Source of the DNA: Zobellia laminariae
GTDB lineage: Bacteria > Bacteroidota > Bacteroidia > Flavobacteriales > Flavobacteriaceae
Assembly (NCBI RefSeq): GCF_009725995.1
Contig: NZ_RCNS01000001.1
Coordinates: forward strand, 1,319,195 to 1,383,194
Direction of reading: 5' to 3'
Length of the DNA stretch: 64,000 nucleotides
Shown: piece by piece, positions 9,901 through 17,772 of the stretch
Position numbering within the stretch: position 1 is the stretch's first letter
How the letters are laid out: the number at the start of each line of letters is the position of its first letter
The notes under the pieces: generated by a model
Seen by the model: the letters and a program-made list of their open reading frames with translations, nothing else
Databases searched by the model: none
What the model was told of the DNA's origin: nothing
Made by a program: the position numbers and the translations under genes

Positions 9901-10145
9901 GTCGCAATTTCTTTCGTTATATATCCAATAGATGCAATACTGACCGTAAAATTTGTTGCTTCGGTCTGTAGCGTAAAAAATCCTAATTCATCTGATACTA
10001 CATAATTATTGGAGCCTAACTCGTTCACCGTGGCATAAGGCACAGGTTGGTTATCGGTATCCATTAATTTTGCAGTGTATGAATTGGTTTGGCCATATGC
10101 CAATACTGTACATAGCTGCATAAGCGCTATTATAGCTATTTTCAT
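6927..10145 (-). CDS. susC: SusC/RagA-family TonB-dependent outer-membrane receptor
   Basis: An outer-membrane active transporter of 1072 aa. It has a signal peptide (cleaved near AYGQ), an N-terminal carboxypeptidase-regulatory-like beta domain (about residues 22-95), a plug domain with the SusC signature (ALGIEREKQSLVSAV, VKSLAGRVAGVQI, VDGVPI, SILKGAGSAALYGARAANGV) and a C-terminal beta barrel ending in an aromatic residue. Transport is driven by TonB-ExbBD encoded elsewhere. A TTG precedes the ATG directly; the ATG at 10145 is the likely start. The gene opens a minus-strand run continuing through susD, the ABC importer and the nucleoside hydrolase. No sigma/anti-sigma pair is adjacent. 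Confidence 0.95.
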   Translation of the reverse strand: MKIAIIALMQLCTVLAYGQTNSYTAKLMDTDNQPVPYATVNELGSNNYVVSDELGFFTLQTEATNFTVSIASIGYITKEIATVNGTLPEVIVMELSSEQLDEIVVTALGIEREKQSLVSAVTTVKAEQLTEVPLTNMVKSLAGRVAGVQITNGSSGVGSSSRIVIRGENSLGGSNQPLFVVDGVPISNEQITSNLVNDGALQEVDFGNGGSDISADDIASISILKGAGSAALYGARAANGVVVITTKRGRKKKGLGISINSTLTVESLLTLPDYQNEYGGGSNGEYAFQNGIGAGTNDGGISSYGPRLDQGQLIAQFDSPSVDIDGNPVRAGDVISRTRPDGSFTDITGTPWVSRPDNVRNFFETGVTYQNNISISTGGEKGSARLSYSNLKNDGIVPNTDLKRNGLALSIDQNVHKKFKVKAFLNYINTRSGNRPNLGYGYENPLYGFNWTGRNTNVESLKNYWQTGQEGIQHYDFNYLWLTNPYLTVFENTNSFNKNRILGNASATYDITDKLSLSVRAGIDTYDDKREFRRAVSTNQNPLGTYREDDVRFRELNTDVLLSYSDKINADWKYNVSAGANRFDQDIQYKFSEASQLAIPGIYTLANSRTPLKGDSQKFNKRINSVYASGNLSYKNSLYFDVTFRNDWSSTLPSDSNSFGYYSAGLSYVVSNMFTLPEAVSYLNLRFSAASVGNDTDPYQNVQNFVFNQNYGSNFRVTNETVLKNANLRPERLNALEAGLEAWFFNGRFQLDLAGYQNTSIDQIISRPISQTSGFSNFNVNGGEVRTRGFEALISAEVVRSEDFSWESSVNYSTYRSEVTKLPDGVDQFVTGTADIFSGGGGSNTVFYIARENGRVGDMYGTGFLEVDGQTVFGANGLPVQDGNLRLLGNYNPDFTVGFNNKFSYKNIDMTILFDWRKGGTIVSRIKALGSTSGVLQETLVGREDGVIGDGVVNVGTAESPQYVANTTSVPASQFYNNFFDRGNEDSALYSASYVKLRQVGLYYNFPKKLSKSIGFQNIKLGLIGSNLLLFTENPHFDPELNALQGQRIVYGVEDFSYPSTRSFGFNIKTDF

Positions 10146-10178
10146 CAAAATTCAATAAAGGGTTGTTATTTGTTTTAT

Positions 10179-10216
10179 GAAAAGGAGAATGCCATACTAT
10201 TACGATGCTCCTTTTC
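10179..10216 (-). terminator. Hairpin between the DUF2064 gene and susC
   Basis: GAAAAGGAG (10179-10187) and CTCCTTTTC (10208-10216) form a perfect 9-bp stem with a 20-base loop. On the minus strand it follows the DUF2064 stop by about 20 bases and its 3' arm ends in TTTTC, so it probably terminates that transcript, or attenuates entry into susC. Confidence 0.55.
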
Positions 10217-10236
10217 TAGACTAAGTAAGACTTAGA

Positions 10237-10947
10237 CTATGCTGCAAAAAGAATTGCAGGCGGACCTCTTAATTGAAAAGAAGATGAATAAGTATCTGAA
10301 AAGAAAAATGTTCTTGACTGAAAGGCACGGTTTGTGAAGACCGTTAAATGCTTCAAGATGAAGTCTACTAGAATAATATCATCGGAACTATGTAAAAATT
10401 GATGTAAGGCATGAGTGGTATCAATATCCGAAAGTTCATCAAAGTAATAGGCTTTCCCTTTTTTCCAGAAAACGCCATTTACTAGCGTATTGAACAAAGT
10501 GTCCTGAAGCCAAGGCAGTGCCTTAAATTCATTTAAGTTGAAGAATTCACGATGCATCCCCAACAAATAAACCCCTCCGTCTGTTGCAGGGCCAATAACC
10601 AAATCATTATTCTGTATACGGTCAACTGCCTGCTCAAGCACACTGGCAGTCAAATCCGGCGTATCATTACCAATAGATAACACTTTGGTGTACCCTTGGT
10701 CAAAAAGCTCTTGAAAAGCGTTGGCATAACGTTCTCCAAATGATGTTCCTTTCTGTAAACTTTCGTCAATTACAAAAACATCTGCCTTTGTGGAGGTTGC
10801 AATTTCATGGGTGCGGTTGATAAGGATATCAAAAAACCCTTTAGAAGATTTTTTGTTGCGTTTGCCAAAAAGCGACTTCCGTTCTGCTTCCAGCTGTGCC
10901 GAAAGCGAGAATATTAATATCGCCGTATCCTTAAGTGTTTGCCCCAT
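10237..10947 (-). CDS. DUF2064 family protein (GT-A-like fold)
   Basis: A 236-aa protein of the DUF2064 family, which has a nucleotide-diphospho-sugar transferase-like (GT-A) fold but no proven reaction. The recognisable parts are the N-terminal strand AILIFSL followed by a basic stretch, the LSIGNDTPDLTASVLEQA segment around the usual SPGxxP region, and GPATDGGVYLLG. The last 30 or so residues (ending SSSFQLRGPPAILFAA) are not typical of the family and look like an added tail. The gene is divergent from the TetR gene across a 363-bp region with inverted repeats, and precedes the susC operon on the same strand, separated by a hairpin. Confidence 0.8.
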   Translation of the reverse strand: MGQTLKDTAILIFSLSAQLEAERKSLFGKRNKKSSKGFFDILINRTHEIATSTKADVFVIDESLQKGTSFGERYANAFQELFDQGYTKVLSIGNDTPDLTASVLEQAVDRIQNNDLVIGPATDGGVYLLGMHREFFNLNEFKALPWLQDTLFNTLVNGVFWKKGKAYYFDELSDIDTTHALHQFLHSSDDIILVDFILKHLTVFTNRAFQSRTFFFSDTYSSSFQLRGPPAILFAA

Positions 10948-11310
10948 TTACCAAGTTTCGTCGTAATAGTTTTTCAACCTTACTCAACTTTTTGAGTGCA
11001 AGATACTAAAGAAGTGATATTCAATTCACGCACCCGTATATATTTTCTTACATCATTTTGGTGTGTTTACAATATGTAAAGCGGACAAGAATGTGATTAT
11101 TCTAATGACGTACAACCAATTTTTGCTCGGTAATCGACACTATTTACCGACCACGTGGTTTGTGGGTCACTCGTTGAATGACCACAAATTAGCCGATTTT
11201 ACCCTTTTATCGAAAAATTTGGTCGGATGACCCCTCTTTTCGAACATAGCATTCATTCCCAAGGTTCTTTGTATGAGACCCAACGGTCTGTTTAACCCAA
11301 ATTTTATATT
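10948..11310. other. Divergent intergenic region with several inverted repeats
   Basis: No convincing gene. The region contains a small inverted repeat ACTCAA/TTGAGT (10982-10997) near the DUF2064 start and a denser cluster at 11127-11188 (separate entry). It must hold the promoters of the two divergent genes, but I could not place a clear TAnnTTTG element with a -33 partner. Confidence 0.6.
11127..11188. promoter_or_regulatory. Cluster of three inverted repeats, candidate operator
   Basis: Within 62 bases lie TCGGTAA/TTACCGA (11127-11133 and 11144-11150), the palindrome CCACGTGG (11151-11158), and TTTGTGGGTCA/TGACCACAAA (11159-11169 and 11179-11188, one unpaired G). They lie 120-180 bp upstream of the TetR gene in the divergent spacer. 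TetR regulators often bind such repeats next to their own gene, so an operator is a fair inference; an RNA stem-loop is the alternative. Confidence 0.45.
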
Positions 11311-11928
11311 ATGACCAAGAGCTTAAAGCGCATGGCAACCATGCAAAGAATGCAAGTAACAGGATTAGACTTTTTTTATAAAAACGGATATTACAACACC
11401 AGTATTGATGATATATTAAAAGAGTTGTCTTTGTCCAAAGGTGCTTTCTATTATCACTTTGAATCTAAAGAGGATTTCTTTATTCAAATCATAGAAAATC
11501 TGCTGGTAAGAAAAATGTACAGTCAGCTTATAGAACCTATTGAAGGTCATGACAATACATTAGATCTTATTACACAGTGTTTTGAAGAGGCTTTAGAGAC
11601 TGCAGTTCATAATGAATTCGACTTTGGTTTTGTATTGAGTAACTTCATAAACGAGTTTAACGGCAAGAACGAAACTATAATGAAGCACCTAAACGATATT
11701 CTTCGTATTTGGGAAGTGAATTTAGTTTCTGCCGTACAACGTGGTAAATTTAATGGTCATATTGATAGACATGTAGATAGTGAAGGTGTTGCCGTTTATC
11801 TTATGAGCTCTTATATTGGTGTAAGAACCTTAATGGTGGAAACAGCCCCAAGTGCACGTAAATATAGATTTATGTCTCAATTGCGTCAGTATTTCAAATC
11901 TTTAGAGCCAAAGACAGCAACAGTATAA
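11311..11928 (+). CDS. TetR/AcrR family transcriptional regulator
   Basis: A 205-aa one-component regulator. Residues about 5-55 form the TetR helix-turn-helix (GLDFFYKNGYYNTSIDDILK, then LSLSKGAFYYHFESKEDFF), matching the family pattern strongly. The remaining helical part would bind a ligand and dimerise, and cannot be assigned. It is the only regulator in this part of the window and is divergent from the DUF2064-susC side. It could therefore control the neighbouring transport genes or only itself. It ends 7 bp before the convergent GT9 gene. Confidence 0.9.
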   Translation: MTKSLKRMATMQRMQVTGLDFFYKNGYYNTSIDDILKELSLSKGAFYYHFESKEDFFIQIIENLLVRKMYSQLIEPIEGHDNTLDLITQCFEEALETAVHNEFDFGFVLSNFINEFNGKNETIMKHLNDILRIWEVNLVSAVQRGKFNGHIDRHVDSEGVAVYLMSSYIGVRTLMVETAPSARKYRFMSQLRQYFKSLEPKTATV

Positions 11929-11935
11929 AACCGAC

Positions 11936-12985
11936 TTATACTTTATTTAAAACCAGTTGCAGTTTGTTTACAATGGTTTCTGGTAGAATAGTACGCATTG
12001 CCATTTCATAACCCTCTGGCATTTTATTACCATATACCGATGTTGGAATGAGCGGGAATTTTTCCCGATCGGCACAAAGAGCATTATTCATATCCTGACC
12101 AAACGGATAGAACCCAGCATACGGGTGAGTAACTCCCCAAATTGTAATTACGGGAATACCGTACATAGCAGCCAAATGCGCGTTACCGCTATCCATTGAC
12201 AACATGATATCTAAATTTGATATAAGCGCCAGTTCATCACTAAATGATAGTTTACCAACCATACTTATACAGTTATTAAACTTGCTATCTAAAATTTCTA
12301 ACTTCTGTTCTTGAATAGGACCACCGCCAAAAAGAAATATTTTATACTTATCAGTATCGTTGAGAGATTTAATAACCTCTTCCATTAATTCCAAAGGATA
12401 CGTTTTCCCCTCAAACGCTGCAAAAGGGGCTATACCAATCCATTTTTTTGAATCTGAGCCAATTATTTTAAGCGCATTCTCCGACAGGGTTTCTTTAGGT
12501 AACACCGAGTCTTTTGATAAATCGATAGAAAAACCTAGTTCCTGAAATACATCTATGTAACGTTGATGAGTTGTTTTTAAAAGTTTAAAAACTTTAGAAG
12601 TACTTTTGGTTAGTGCTTTTTTTTCAGCTCTACCTTTATCAATCTGCTGAACCGGAATTTTGCCATACTTAAAATACCTTTTCAAGACTTTGCTTCGCAG
12701 GACATTATGCAAATCTGCTACAGCATCAATTTTTAGTTTTCTAAGCTCTCTATATAGCTTCCATAATCCAAATGCACCCTTATGCCTTCCTTTTACATCG
12801 GCTTCATAAACGTCAACATTTGGTAGTGTATTAAACATTGGACTGAAAAATTTACGCGTAAGCACAGTAATTTTCAGTTCGGGGTATTGTTTTGTTAAAG
12901 CAATAAGCACGGGTACAGTCATTGCAACATCGCCCATGGCCGAAAGCCTTATTACTAATACGTGATGTGGTTTATTTTTGTCCAC
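11936..12985 (-). CDS. Glycosyltransferase family 9 (heptosyltransferase-like)
   Basis: A 349-aa GT-B glycosyltransferase of family 9, the family of LPS heptosyltransferases. The N-terminal VLVIRLSAMGDVAMTVPVL and the C-terminal acceptor/donor region SMDSGNAHLAAMYGIPVITIWG are characteristic. It probably adds a sugar to the lipopolysaccharide core at the inner face of the membrane. The start is GTG at 12983-12985, overlapping the DUF4254 gene by 14 bases; no ATG fits before the first beta strand. GT9 next to DUF4254 and DUF6427 is an arrangement I recall from other flavobacteria. The sugar transferred is not predictable. Confidence 0.9.
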   Translation of the reverse strand: MDKNKPHHVLVIRLSAMGDVAMTVPVLIALTKQYPELKITVLTRKFFSPMFNTLPNVDVYEADVKGRHKGAFGLWKLYRELRKLKIDAVADLHNVLRSKVLKRYFKYGKIPVQQIDKGRAEKKALTKSTSKVFKLLKTTHQRYIDVFQELGFSIDLSKDSVLPKETLSENALKIIGSDSKKWIGIAPFAAFEGKTYPLELMEEVIKSLNDTDKYKIFLFGGGPIQEQKLEILDSKFNNCISMVGKLSFSDELALISNLDIMLSMDSGNAHLAAMYGIPVITIWGVTHPYAGFYPFGQDMNNALCADREKFPLIPTSVYGNKMPEGYEMAMRTILPETIVNKLQLVLNKV

Positions 12986-13574
12986 GGAGAACAGGGTTCA
13001 TCTCATCATCGTTATACATCTTCATCTGTTTGTAAACTTTCATATACTTATCGCCAGCCTCAATATCTGCTAACAGTTGATCTATTGCAGAAGATAGGTC
13101 TTTAAGTTGTTCAAGTAATACATTCAGTTTCTGAGTACATTTTTCAATATGCTCAGCAGAGGCATCCGTTCTGTCAACCTCTTCTTGCATATGATAGATT
13201 TTCAATGATAAAATTGAAAGCCTATCTATAGCCCAAGCAGGGCTTTCTGTATTTATAGTAGCACCATCCTTAACCTTAATGTCTTTATACTTATCGAAAA
13301 AATAACCATCGATAAACTCTACTAAGTCCGTTCTGTCCTGATTGCTTGCGTCAATTTTTCTTTTTAAAACTAGCGCGTCAGCAGGTAAAATTGCAGGATC
13401 ACGAATAATATCTTCATAATGCCATTGAACCGTGTCTATCCAGTTTTTACGATAGAGGAGATGAGCAATATCATCTTTAGGGTAGGGATTTGTAAAAGAC
13501 TGATAAACATCATCCTTAACATGGTATTTCTGAATACTTTCCGTGAAAATGGTATAGGCGAACTTGCTGAACAT
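12972..13574 (-). CDS. DUF4254 domain-containing protein
   Basis: A 200-aa, mostly helical, soluble protein of the DUF4254 family, found widely in Bacteroidota beside LPS-type glycosyltransferases. Conserved-looking parts are the N-terminal NPYPKDDIAHLLYRKNWIDT with WHYEDIIRDP, and the central INTESPAWAIDRLSILSLKI. There is no signal peptide or membrane segment. It overlaps the GT9 gene by 14 bases, which points to joint expression and perhaps a shared role in LPS core assembly. The biochemical function is unknown. Confidence 0.85.
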   Translation of the reverse strand: MFSKFAYTIFTESIQKYHVKDDVYQSFTNPYPKDDIAHLLYRKNWIDTVQWHYEDIIRDPAILPADALVLKRKIDASNQDRTDLVEFIDGYFFDKYKDIKVKDGATINTESPAWAIDRLSILSLKIYHMQEEVDRTDASAEHIEKCTQKLNVLLEQLKDLSSAIDQLLADIEAGDKYMKVYKQMKMYNDDEMNPVLRGQK

Positions 13575-13606
13575 CTTTTATTGCTTTAGCGCAAAGTTAT
13601 TCATAA

Positions 13607-14545
13607 TTATTTTATCGCAATGGCAGTCATCAATACCAAAAATGGAATAATTACTGCAGCCATGAGTATAATCTCGCGAATATTGGCTTTTCTTAACGAC
13701 TCAATATACTTGGTCATAAAAACAACCGCTGGAAAGAAAGTAATCATAATAGGGTATACATTATCTGATAGCAGCAGTATATTTAAAACTAGACCTATAA
13801 TAAAAGAAAGAGCTATTAGGCGCATGGTAATTACTCTTCCGAACCCTGCTTTTCCCAATTTTAGAAAAGCCAAAAGGCCAGCTACAAAAGTGGTCAATGC
13901 AAATAGAACAAGTTTTGTGCTATGGCCCCAATACGAGAAGTAAGTGATATTGAGTGAAACCGTAAATTTATAATGTTCGGCAAAAAAGTCTTGTGTACCA
14001 GATAGAACCAGAACACATTCTGTAATCATAAGCACTGTAAAAACAGCGGCAAGCGGTACCAACCAGTTTCTAATATTCTTTGGTTCATAAAAATATATAG
14101 CGGCCAACACTAAAATTAGAAACAACAAGGCCCAATCATAAAAGAGACTTGAAACTAAAACCCAAATGGTTGCATCAAAAATTTTAAACTTAATCTCTTT
14201 TAAAGATCTAATACTAATTAGCCTTCTAGTGGCCAACAATAGGAAAAAGCTACAAAAAATAGCATTAGAATCTAGCAATGTTTCTGGAAACACAACCATT
14301 AACAGTCCGTAAAAAAGTATGGAAAAAGAGTTTGCGCCCGTTACTTTATTGCGCTTCACAATAAAATTTACAATGAAAATGCTGAAAAATAAAACTGCCA
14401 AAATAAACATCTGCCAAAATGTTTGACTCAAGGAGTAGATTCTATCGAACATAGAAAAGTGTACGAACCAATAGAAAACGAAGAGAAACGAAAGAATTAT
14501 TATGTAGTTAATTGGCTTTGTCTTGCCAAAAATGATTGATATCAT
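13607..14545 (-). CDS. DUF6427 family integral membrane protein
   Basis: A 312-aa membrane protein with roughly nine to ten hydrophobic segments spread over its whole length and short polar loops. It matches what is annotated as DUF6427 in flavobacteria (N-terminus MISIIFGKTKPINYI); the name is from memory. It lies 32 bp upstream of the DUF4254 gene on the same strand and is divergent from the DUF6341 gene. The neighbourhood suggests an envelope role, but no function is known. Confidence 0.75.
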   Translation of the reverse strand: MISIIFGKTKPINYIIILSFLFVFYWFVHFSMFDRIYSLSQTFWQMFILAVLFFSIFIVNFIVKRNKVTGANSFSILFYGLLMVVFPETLLDSNAIFCSFFLLLATRRLISIRSLKEIKFKIFDATIWVLVSSLFYDWALLFLILVLAAIYFYEPKNIRNWLVPLAAVFTVLMITECVLVLSGTQDFFAEHYKFTVSLNITYFSYWGHSTKLVLFALTTFVAGLLAFLKLGKAGFGRVITMRLIALSFIIGLVLNILLLSDNVYPIMITFFPAVVFMTKYIESLRKANIREIILMAAVIIPFLVLMTAIAIK

Positions 14546-14721
14546 TTGAAAAATTATCTAAATTTTCACCGGTCGGTATTCTATTTTCATCACTTCAAAG
14601 GCTGAAACCAAAATTAGCAAAAGAACCTGTAGCATTTGCCCCTAATGTTACTTTGTTCGTGCATTCAAATCAACAAACTAAATCATCAAAATTAAAATTT
14701 AGAAAGTTCCTAAGCTTTTTA

Positions 14722-14729
14722 TACTTTTG
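14722..14729 (+). promoter_or_regulatory. Candidate -7 promoter element for the DUF6341 gene
   Basis: TACTTTTG fits the Bacteroidota -7 consensus TAnnTTTG and lies 20 bases before the ATG. I saw no clear TTG at the -33 position, so this is a moderate call. Confidence 0.4.
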
Positions 14730-14749
14730 CAAGTGTAAATATAGCTAAG

Positions 14750-14971
14750 ATGACATCATTTTTTGAAGGAATAGGAGATTTGTTCGTTAACCATTTATTT
14801 TGGCCATTGGATCAGTTGCGTCATATGCACAGCTGGTGGGGTGCGAATTTCATAAACTGGACTCTTGCAGCAATTGGTTTTGCAGCTTTTATTTATTGGA
14901 TGCTACAGCTTAAAAAATTTAGCGACAATGACGAAGAAGATAAATCTGTCTCTTCTCACTCTTACTTATAA
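14750..14971 (+). CDS. DUF6341 family small membrane protein
   Basis: A 73-aa protein with one hydrophobic segment (about residues 33-50, FINWTLAAIGFAAFIYWMLQ) preceded by an amphipathic start (FEGIGDLFVNHLFWPLDQLR) and followed by an acidic tail. It matches small proteins that I recall as DUF6341 next to DUF6427 genes in flavobacteria. It is divergent from DUF6427 with a 204-bp spacer and convergent with purD. Function unknown; probably anchored in the inner membrane. Confidence 0.75.
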   Translation: MTSFFEGIGDLFVNHLFWPLDQLRHMHSWWGANFINWTLAAIGFAAFIYWMLQLKKFSDNDEEDKSVSSHSYL

Positions 14972-15024
14972 ACCTTTTAAGGTTTTTTTAAAAAATTTAC
15001 ATTAAAGATATTGGATTCTTTCTT

Positions 15025-16296
15025 TTATAGATCGAATCCAATATCTTTTCTATAGTTCATGTCTTGGAACTTGATTTTTTCTATGTTCTTGTAAGATGTT
15101 GCCAATGCTTCTTTAAAATTATTTCCAAAAGAAGTAACTGCCATTACCCTACCGCCACTAGTTACAACCTTACCCTCTTTTAATTGGGTACCGGCATGAA
15201 ATACCAATGAATCTTCTACTGAATCAAATCCAGTAATTTCTTTACCCTTATCATAGGCCTCAGGATAACCTCCTGACACAAGCATAACCGTAGATGCGGT
15301 TCTAGGGTCTAACTCTAAATTTATATCGTCTAAAGTTCCGTTGGCAACAGCCTCAAAAACCTCAACTAAATCATTTTTTATTCTAGGAACAACCACTTCC
15401 GTCTCCGGATCACCTAAACGTACATTGTATTCTATAACCTTAGGTTCATCGCCAACCTTAATCAGACCGATGAATATAAAACCTTTATAGGGTAGATTAT
15501 CTTTTTTAAGCCCCTCTACGGTAGGCTTAACAATGCGCTGGTGTATCTTGTCCATTAAAACCTCATCAGCGAAAGGAACCGGTGAAATAGCGCCCATTCC
15601 TCCTGTATTAAGTCCAGCATCACCTTCACCTATACGTTTATAATCTTTTGCAGTTGGCAAAACCTTATAACCACTACCATCCGTCAAAACAAAAACGCTT
15701 AATTCAATACCAGCCAAAAACTCTTCTATAACCACAGTAGCACTGGCATTACCAAATTTGGCATCTACCAACATGGTTTTCAACTCCTCTTTGGCCTCCG
15801 CTATATCTTCAAGGATAACAACCCCTTTACCTGCTGCTAGTCCGTCTGCTTTTAATACATATGGCGGCTGTAATGTCTCAAGGAAATCAAATCCTTGTTG
15901 AAGTGTCTCCGCAGTAAAACTTTCATAAGCTGCGGTAGGTATATTGTGCCTAATCATGAACTTTTTGGCAAACTCTTTACTGCCTTCTAGTTCAGCTCCT
16001 GCTTTTTGCGGTCCTATTACGGGTATATTCTTTAATTCCGAGTCGTTGAGGAAGAAATCATGAACACCATTTACCAATGGGTCTTCTGGACCAACTATGA
16101 CAATATTCACGTCATTCTCTAGAACTGCCTTCTTTATCCCTTCAAAATCGTTTACACCAACTGGTATATTAGTAGCGATTTTAGAAGTACCTGCATTACC
16201 AGGTGCTACGTAAAGGTTCTTTAATTTTGGACTTTGGCTAAGCTTCCAAGCAAGAGTGTGCTCGCGACCGCCAGCACCTAAAATAAGAATATTCAT
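15025..16296 (-). CDS. purD: Phosphoribosylamine-glycine ligase (GAR synthetase)
   Basis: A 423-aa PurD, the ATP-grasp enzyme that joins glycine to 5-phosphoribosylamine in the second step of purine synthesis. The N-terminal MNILILGAGGREHTLAWKLS, the ATP-grasp KADGLAAGKGVVI, the metal-binding EYNVRLGDPETE and the C-terminal GRVMAVTSFG are all intact, and the length is normal. It appears to be a single-gene unit: the gene on one side is convergent and the polysaccharide locus on the other is on the same strand but reads into it across 90 bp, so some read-through is possible. Confidence 0.98.
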   Translation of the reverse strand: MNILILGAGGREHTLAWKLSQSPKLKNLYVAPGNAGTSKIATNIPVGVNDFEGIKKAVLENDVNIVIVGPEDPLVNGVHDFFLNDSELKNIPVIGPQKAGAELEGSKEFAKKFMIRHNIPTAAYESFTAETLQQGFDFLETLQPPYVLKADGLAAGKGVVILEDIAEAKEELKTMLVDAKFGNASATVVIEEFLAGIELSVFVLTDGSGYKVLPTAKDYKRIGEGDAGLNTGGMGAISPVPFADEVLMDKIHQRIVKPTVEGLKKDNLPYKGFIFIGLIKVGDEPKVIEYNVRLGDPETEVVVPRIKNDLVEVFEAVANGTLDDINLELDPRTASTVMLVSGGYPEAYDKGKEITGFDSVEDSLVFHAGTQLKEGKVVTSGGRVMAVTSFGNNFKEALATSYKNIEKIKFQDMNYRKDIGFDL

Positions 16297-16311
16297 GTTC
16301 TAAGGTTTGCG

Positions 16312-16319
16312 CAAAAATA
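16312..16319 (-). promoter_or_regulatory. Candidate -7 promoter element for purD
   Basis: On the minus strand TATTTTTG fits TAnnTTTG, about 15 bases before the purD ATG. No convincing -33 TTG was seen. Confidence 0.35.
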
Positions 16320-16385
16320 CGTTTTGAAGTGGAAATAATAGTTATAATAAAGGAATTATCTCAATAACAGATTTGAATGATAAAC

Positions 16386-17753
16386 CTATACCCCTCTAGA
16401 GAACAGAACAGTGGTAACAGTCTTAAAGATGATTCTCAAATCTATGGTAATAGACTTATTTTTTATATAGTATAAATCATATTCAAGTTTTCTAATTGAA
16501 TCTTCGAGATTCTCCCCATACTTATATTTCACCTGTGCCCAGCCTGTTATACCAGGCTTTATAAGATGCCTTGCACTATAGTAAGGTATCATTTCGTTTA
16601 ACTGATCTACAAATACTTTTCTTTCGGGTCTTGGACCAATAAACTGCATATCACCTTTAATAACCGATATAATTTGAGGTAACTCATCTATTCTAAAAAG
16701 CCTCAATATTCTTCCGAAAGGGGTAATTCTAGCATCATTAGTAGTAGCCATGGCTGCTCCAGATTTTTCTGCATCTACAACCATAGATCTAAATTTATAA
16801 ATGCTGAACTCATTTCCGTGTAATCCAACTCGCTTTTGATTATAAAACAATGGTCCTCTATTAAAAAATAAATTCCCAAACCAAACGAAAGGAATGCATA
16901 ATATAAATACTAGTCCAGCAAACAACGATAGAATAAAATTAACTCCAAAAGTAAATATCCTTCCTAAGTACCTGATTTTACGGTTTCTCAACTGTAATAT
17001 TTCATAAAAACTATCATTACGAGATCTAATAGGCAGGGCCTGATATACATCCTCATAAAAAGAAGTAAATGTCACCACTTCTCTTCCCAACAAAATGGCT
17101 CTTAGCAATACCTTTTCTAATTCGGAAGGTATGTCATCATAACTTCTCATGTTAATAATGTAGACGTCAATTTTATCTACAGCAGACATGAAAAATTTTT
17201 TGTTAGTATAATGTACTTGTTCCAAAGGATAAGTAAGTTTAACCTTATAGAAAGTTTTCATTTCCTCCCCGTTAACGACAGCTACATCTTCTTTAACGAG
17301 ATTGGCAGCATGCTCATCATAGATATAAATAACATTCTTTGTTACGGGTATTATTCTAAATATATTTCTAAAAAACAGACGCCATAAACCAATCTCAATT
17401 GGTGTCAATATCATAAAATAAAGAAGAGGCATTCTCCAAAAACTAACATCATAAACAATAACTAAAAATATAAAAACAACAAACACGTACATGGCACTTA
17501 TATAAAGTGATTGGGTGAATACGTATCTACGTTTTGCCACTTTCTCTAAATTATAAAATTCTAAAATATATGCAAGAACCAAATAACTGATTATTCCGAA
17601 AGAAAAAACAACCACTTTTAAACCCATTAAAATATACTTGGCATCAATAGCATTGTTTACCAGTACATTTAAAGATGCTAGTACAATAACTAGGTCACCC
17701 ACAAGCAATATAAACTTGCGTTCTACAGAATTTAATACAGAAGGCCTAGGCAT
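16386..17753 (-). CDS. Undecaprenyl-phosphate sugar phosphotransferase (WcaJ/exopolysaccharide initiating transferase)
   Basis: A 455-aa polyprenyl-phosphate hexose-1-phosphate transferase that starts repeat-unit assembly by loading a sugar phosphate on undecaprenyl phosphate. The N-terminal half has about four membrane segments and a CoA-binding-like domain; a further hydrophobic segment (around 265-290) precedes the catalytic domain with KFRSMVVDAE, RIDELPQIISVIKGDMQFIGPRP and KPGITGWAQVKYKYGE. All the usual landmarks are present. It is the last gene of the polysaccharide locus. The sugar is undetermined, but glucose, galactose or N-acetylated dideoxysugars are used in this family. Confidence 0.93.
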   Translation of the reverse strand: MPRPSVLNSVERKFILLVGDLVIVLASLNVLVNNAIDAKYILMGLKVVVFSFGIISYLVLAYILEFYNLEKVAKRRYVFTQSLYISAMYVFVVFIFLVIVYDVSFWRMPLLYFMILTPIEIGLWRLFFRNIFRIIPVTKNVIYIYDEHAANLVKEDVAVVNGEEMKTFYKVKLTYPLEQVHYTNKKFFMSAVDKIDVYIINMRSYDDIPSELEKVLLRAILLGREVVTFTSFYEDVYQALPIRSRNDSFYEILQLRNRKIRYLGRIFTFGVNFILSLFAGLVFILCIPFVWFGNLFFNRGPLFYNQKRVGLHGNEFSIYKFRSMVVDAEKSGAAMATTNDARITPFGRILRLFRIDELPQIISVIKGDMQFIGPRPERKVFVDQLNEMIPYYSARHLIKPGITGWAQVKYKYGENLEDSIRKLEYDLYYIKNKSITIDLRIIFKTVTTVLFSRGV

Positions 17754-17772
17754 TTATAATAATTTAGAATTG

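Noticed and set aside
10146..10236. A TPP riboswitch upstream of susC
   Set aside because: Considered because relatives of the YnjBCD importer group include vitamin transporters, but the CUGAGA and ACCUGAUCUGG boxes are absent; only a simple hairpin is present.
11151..11158. CCACGTGG as a parS site
   Set aside because: The flanking bases do not match the parS core (GA and TT instead of TT and AA), so it is treated as part of the operator-like cluster.
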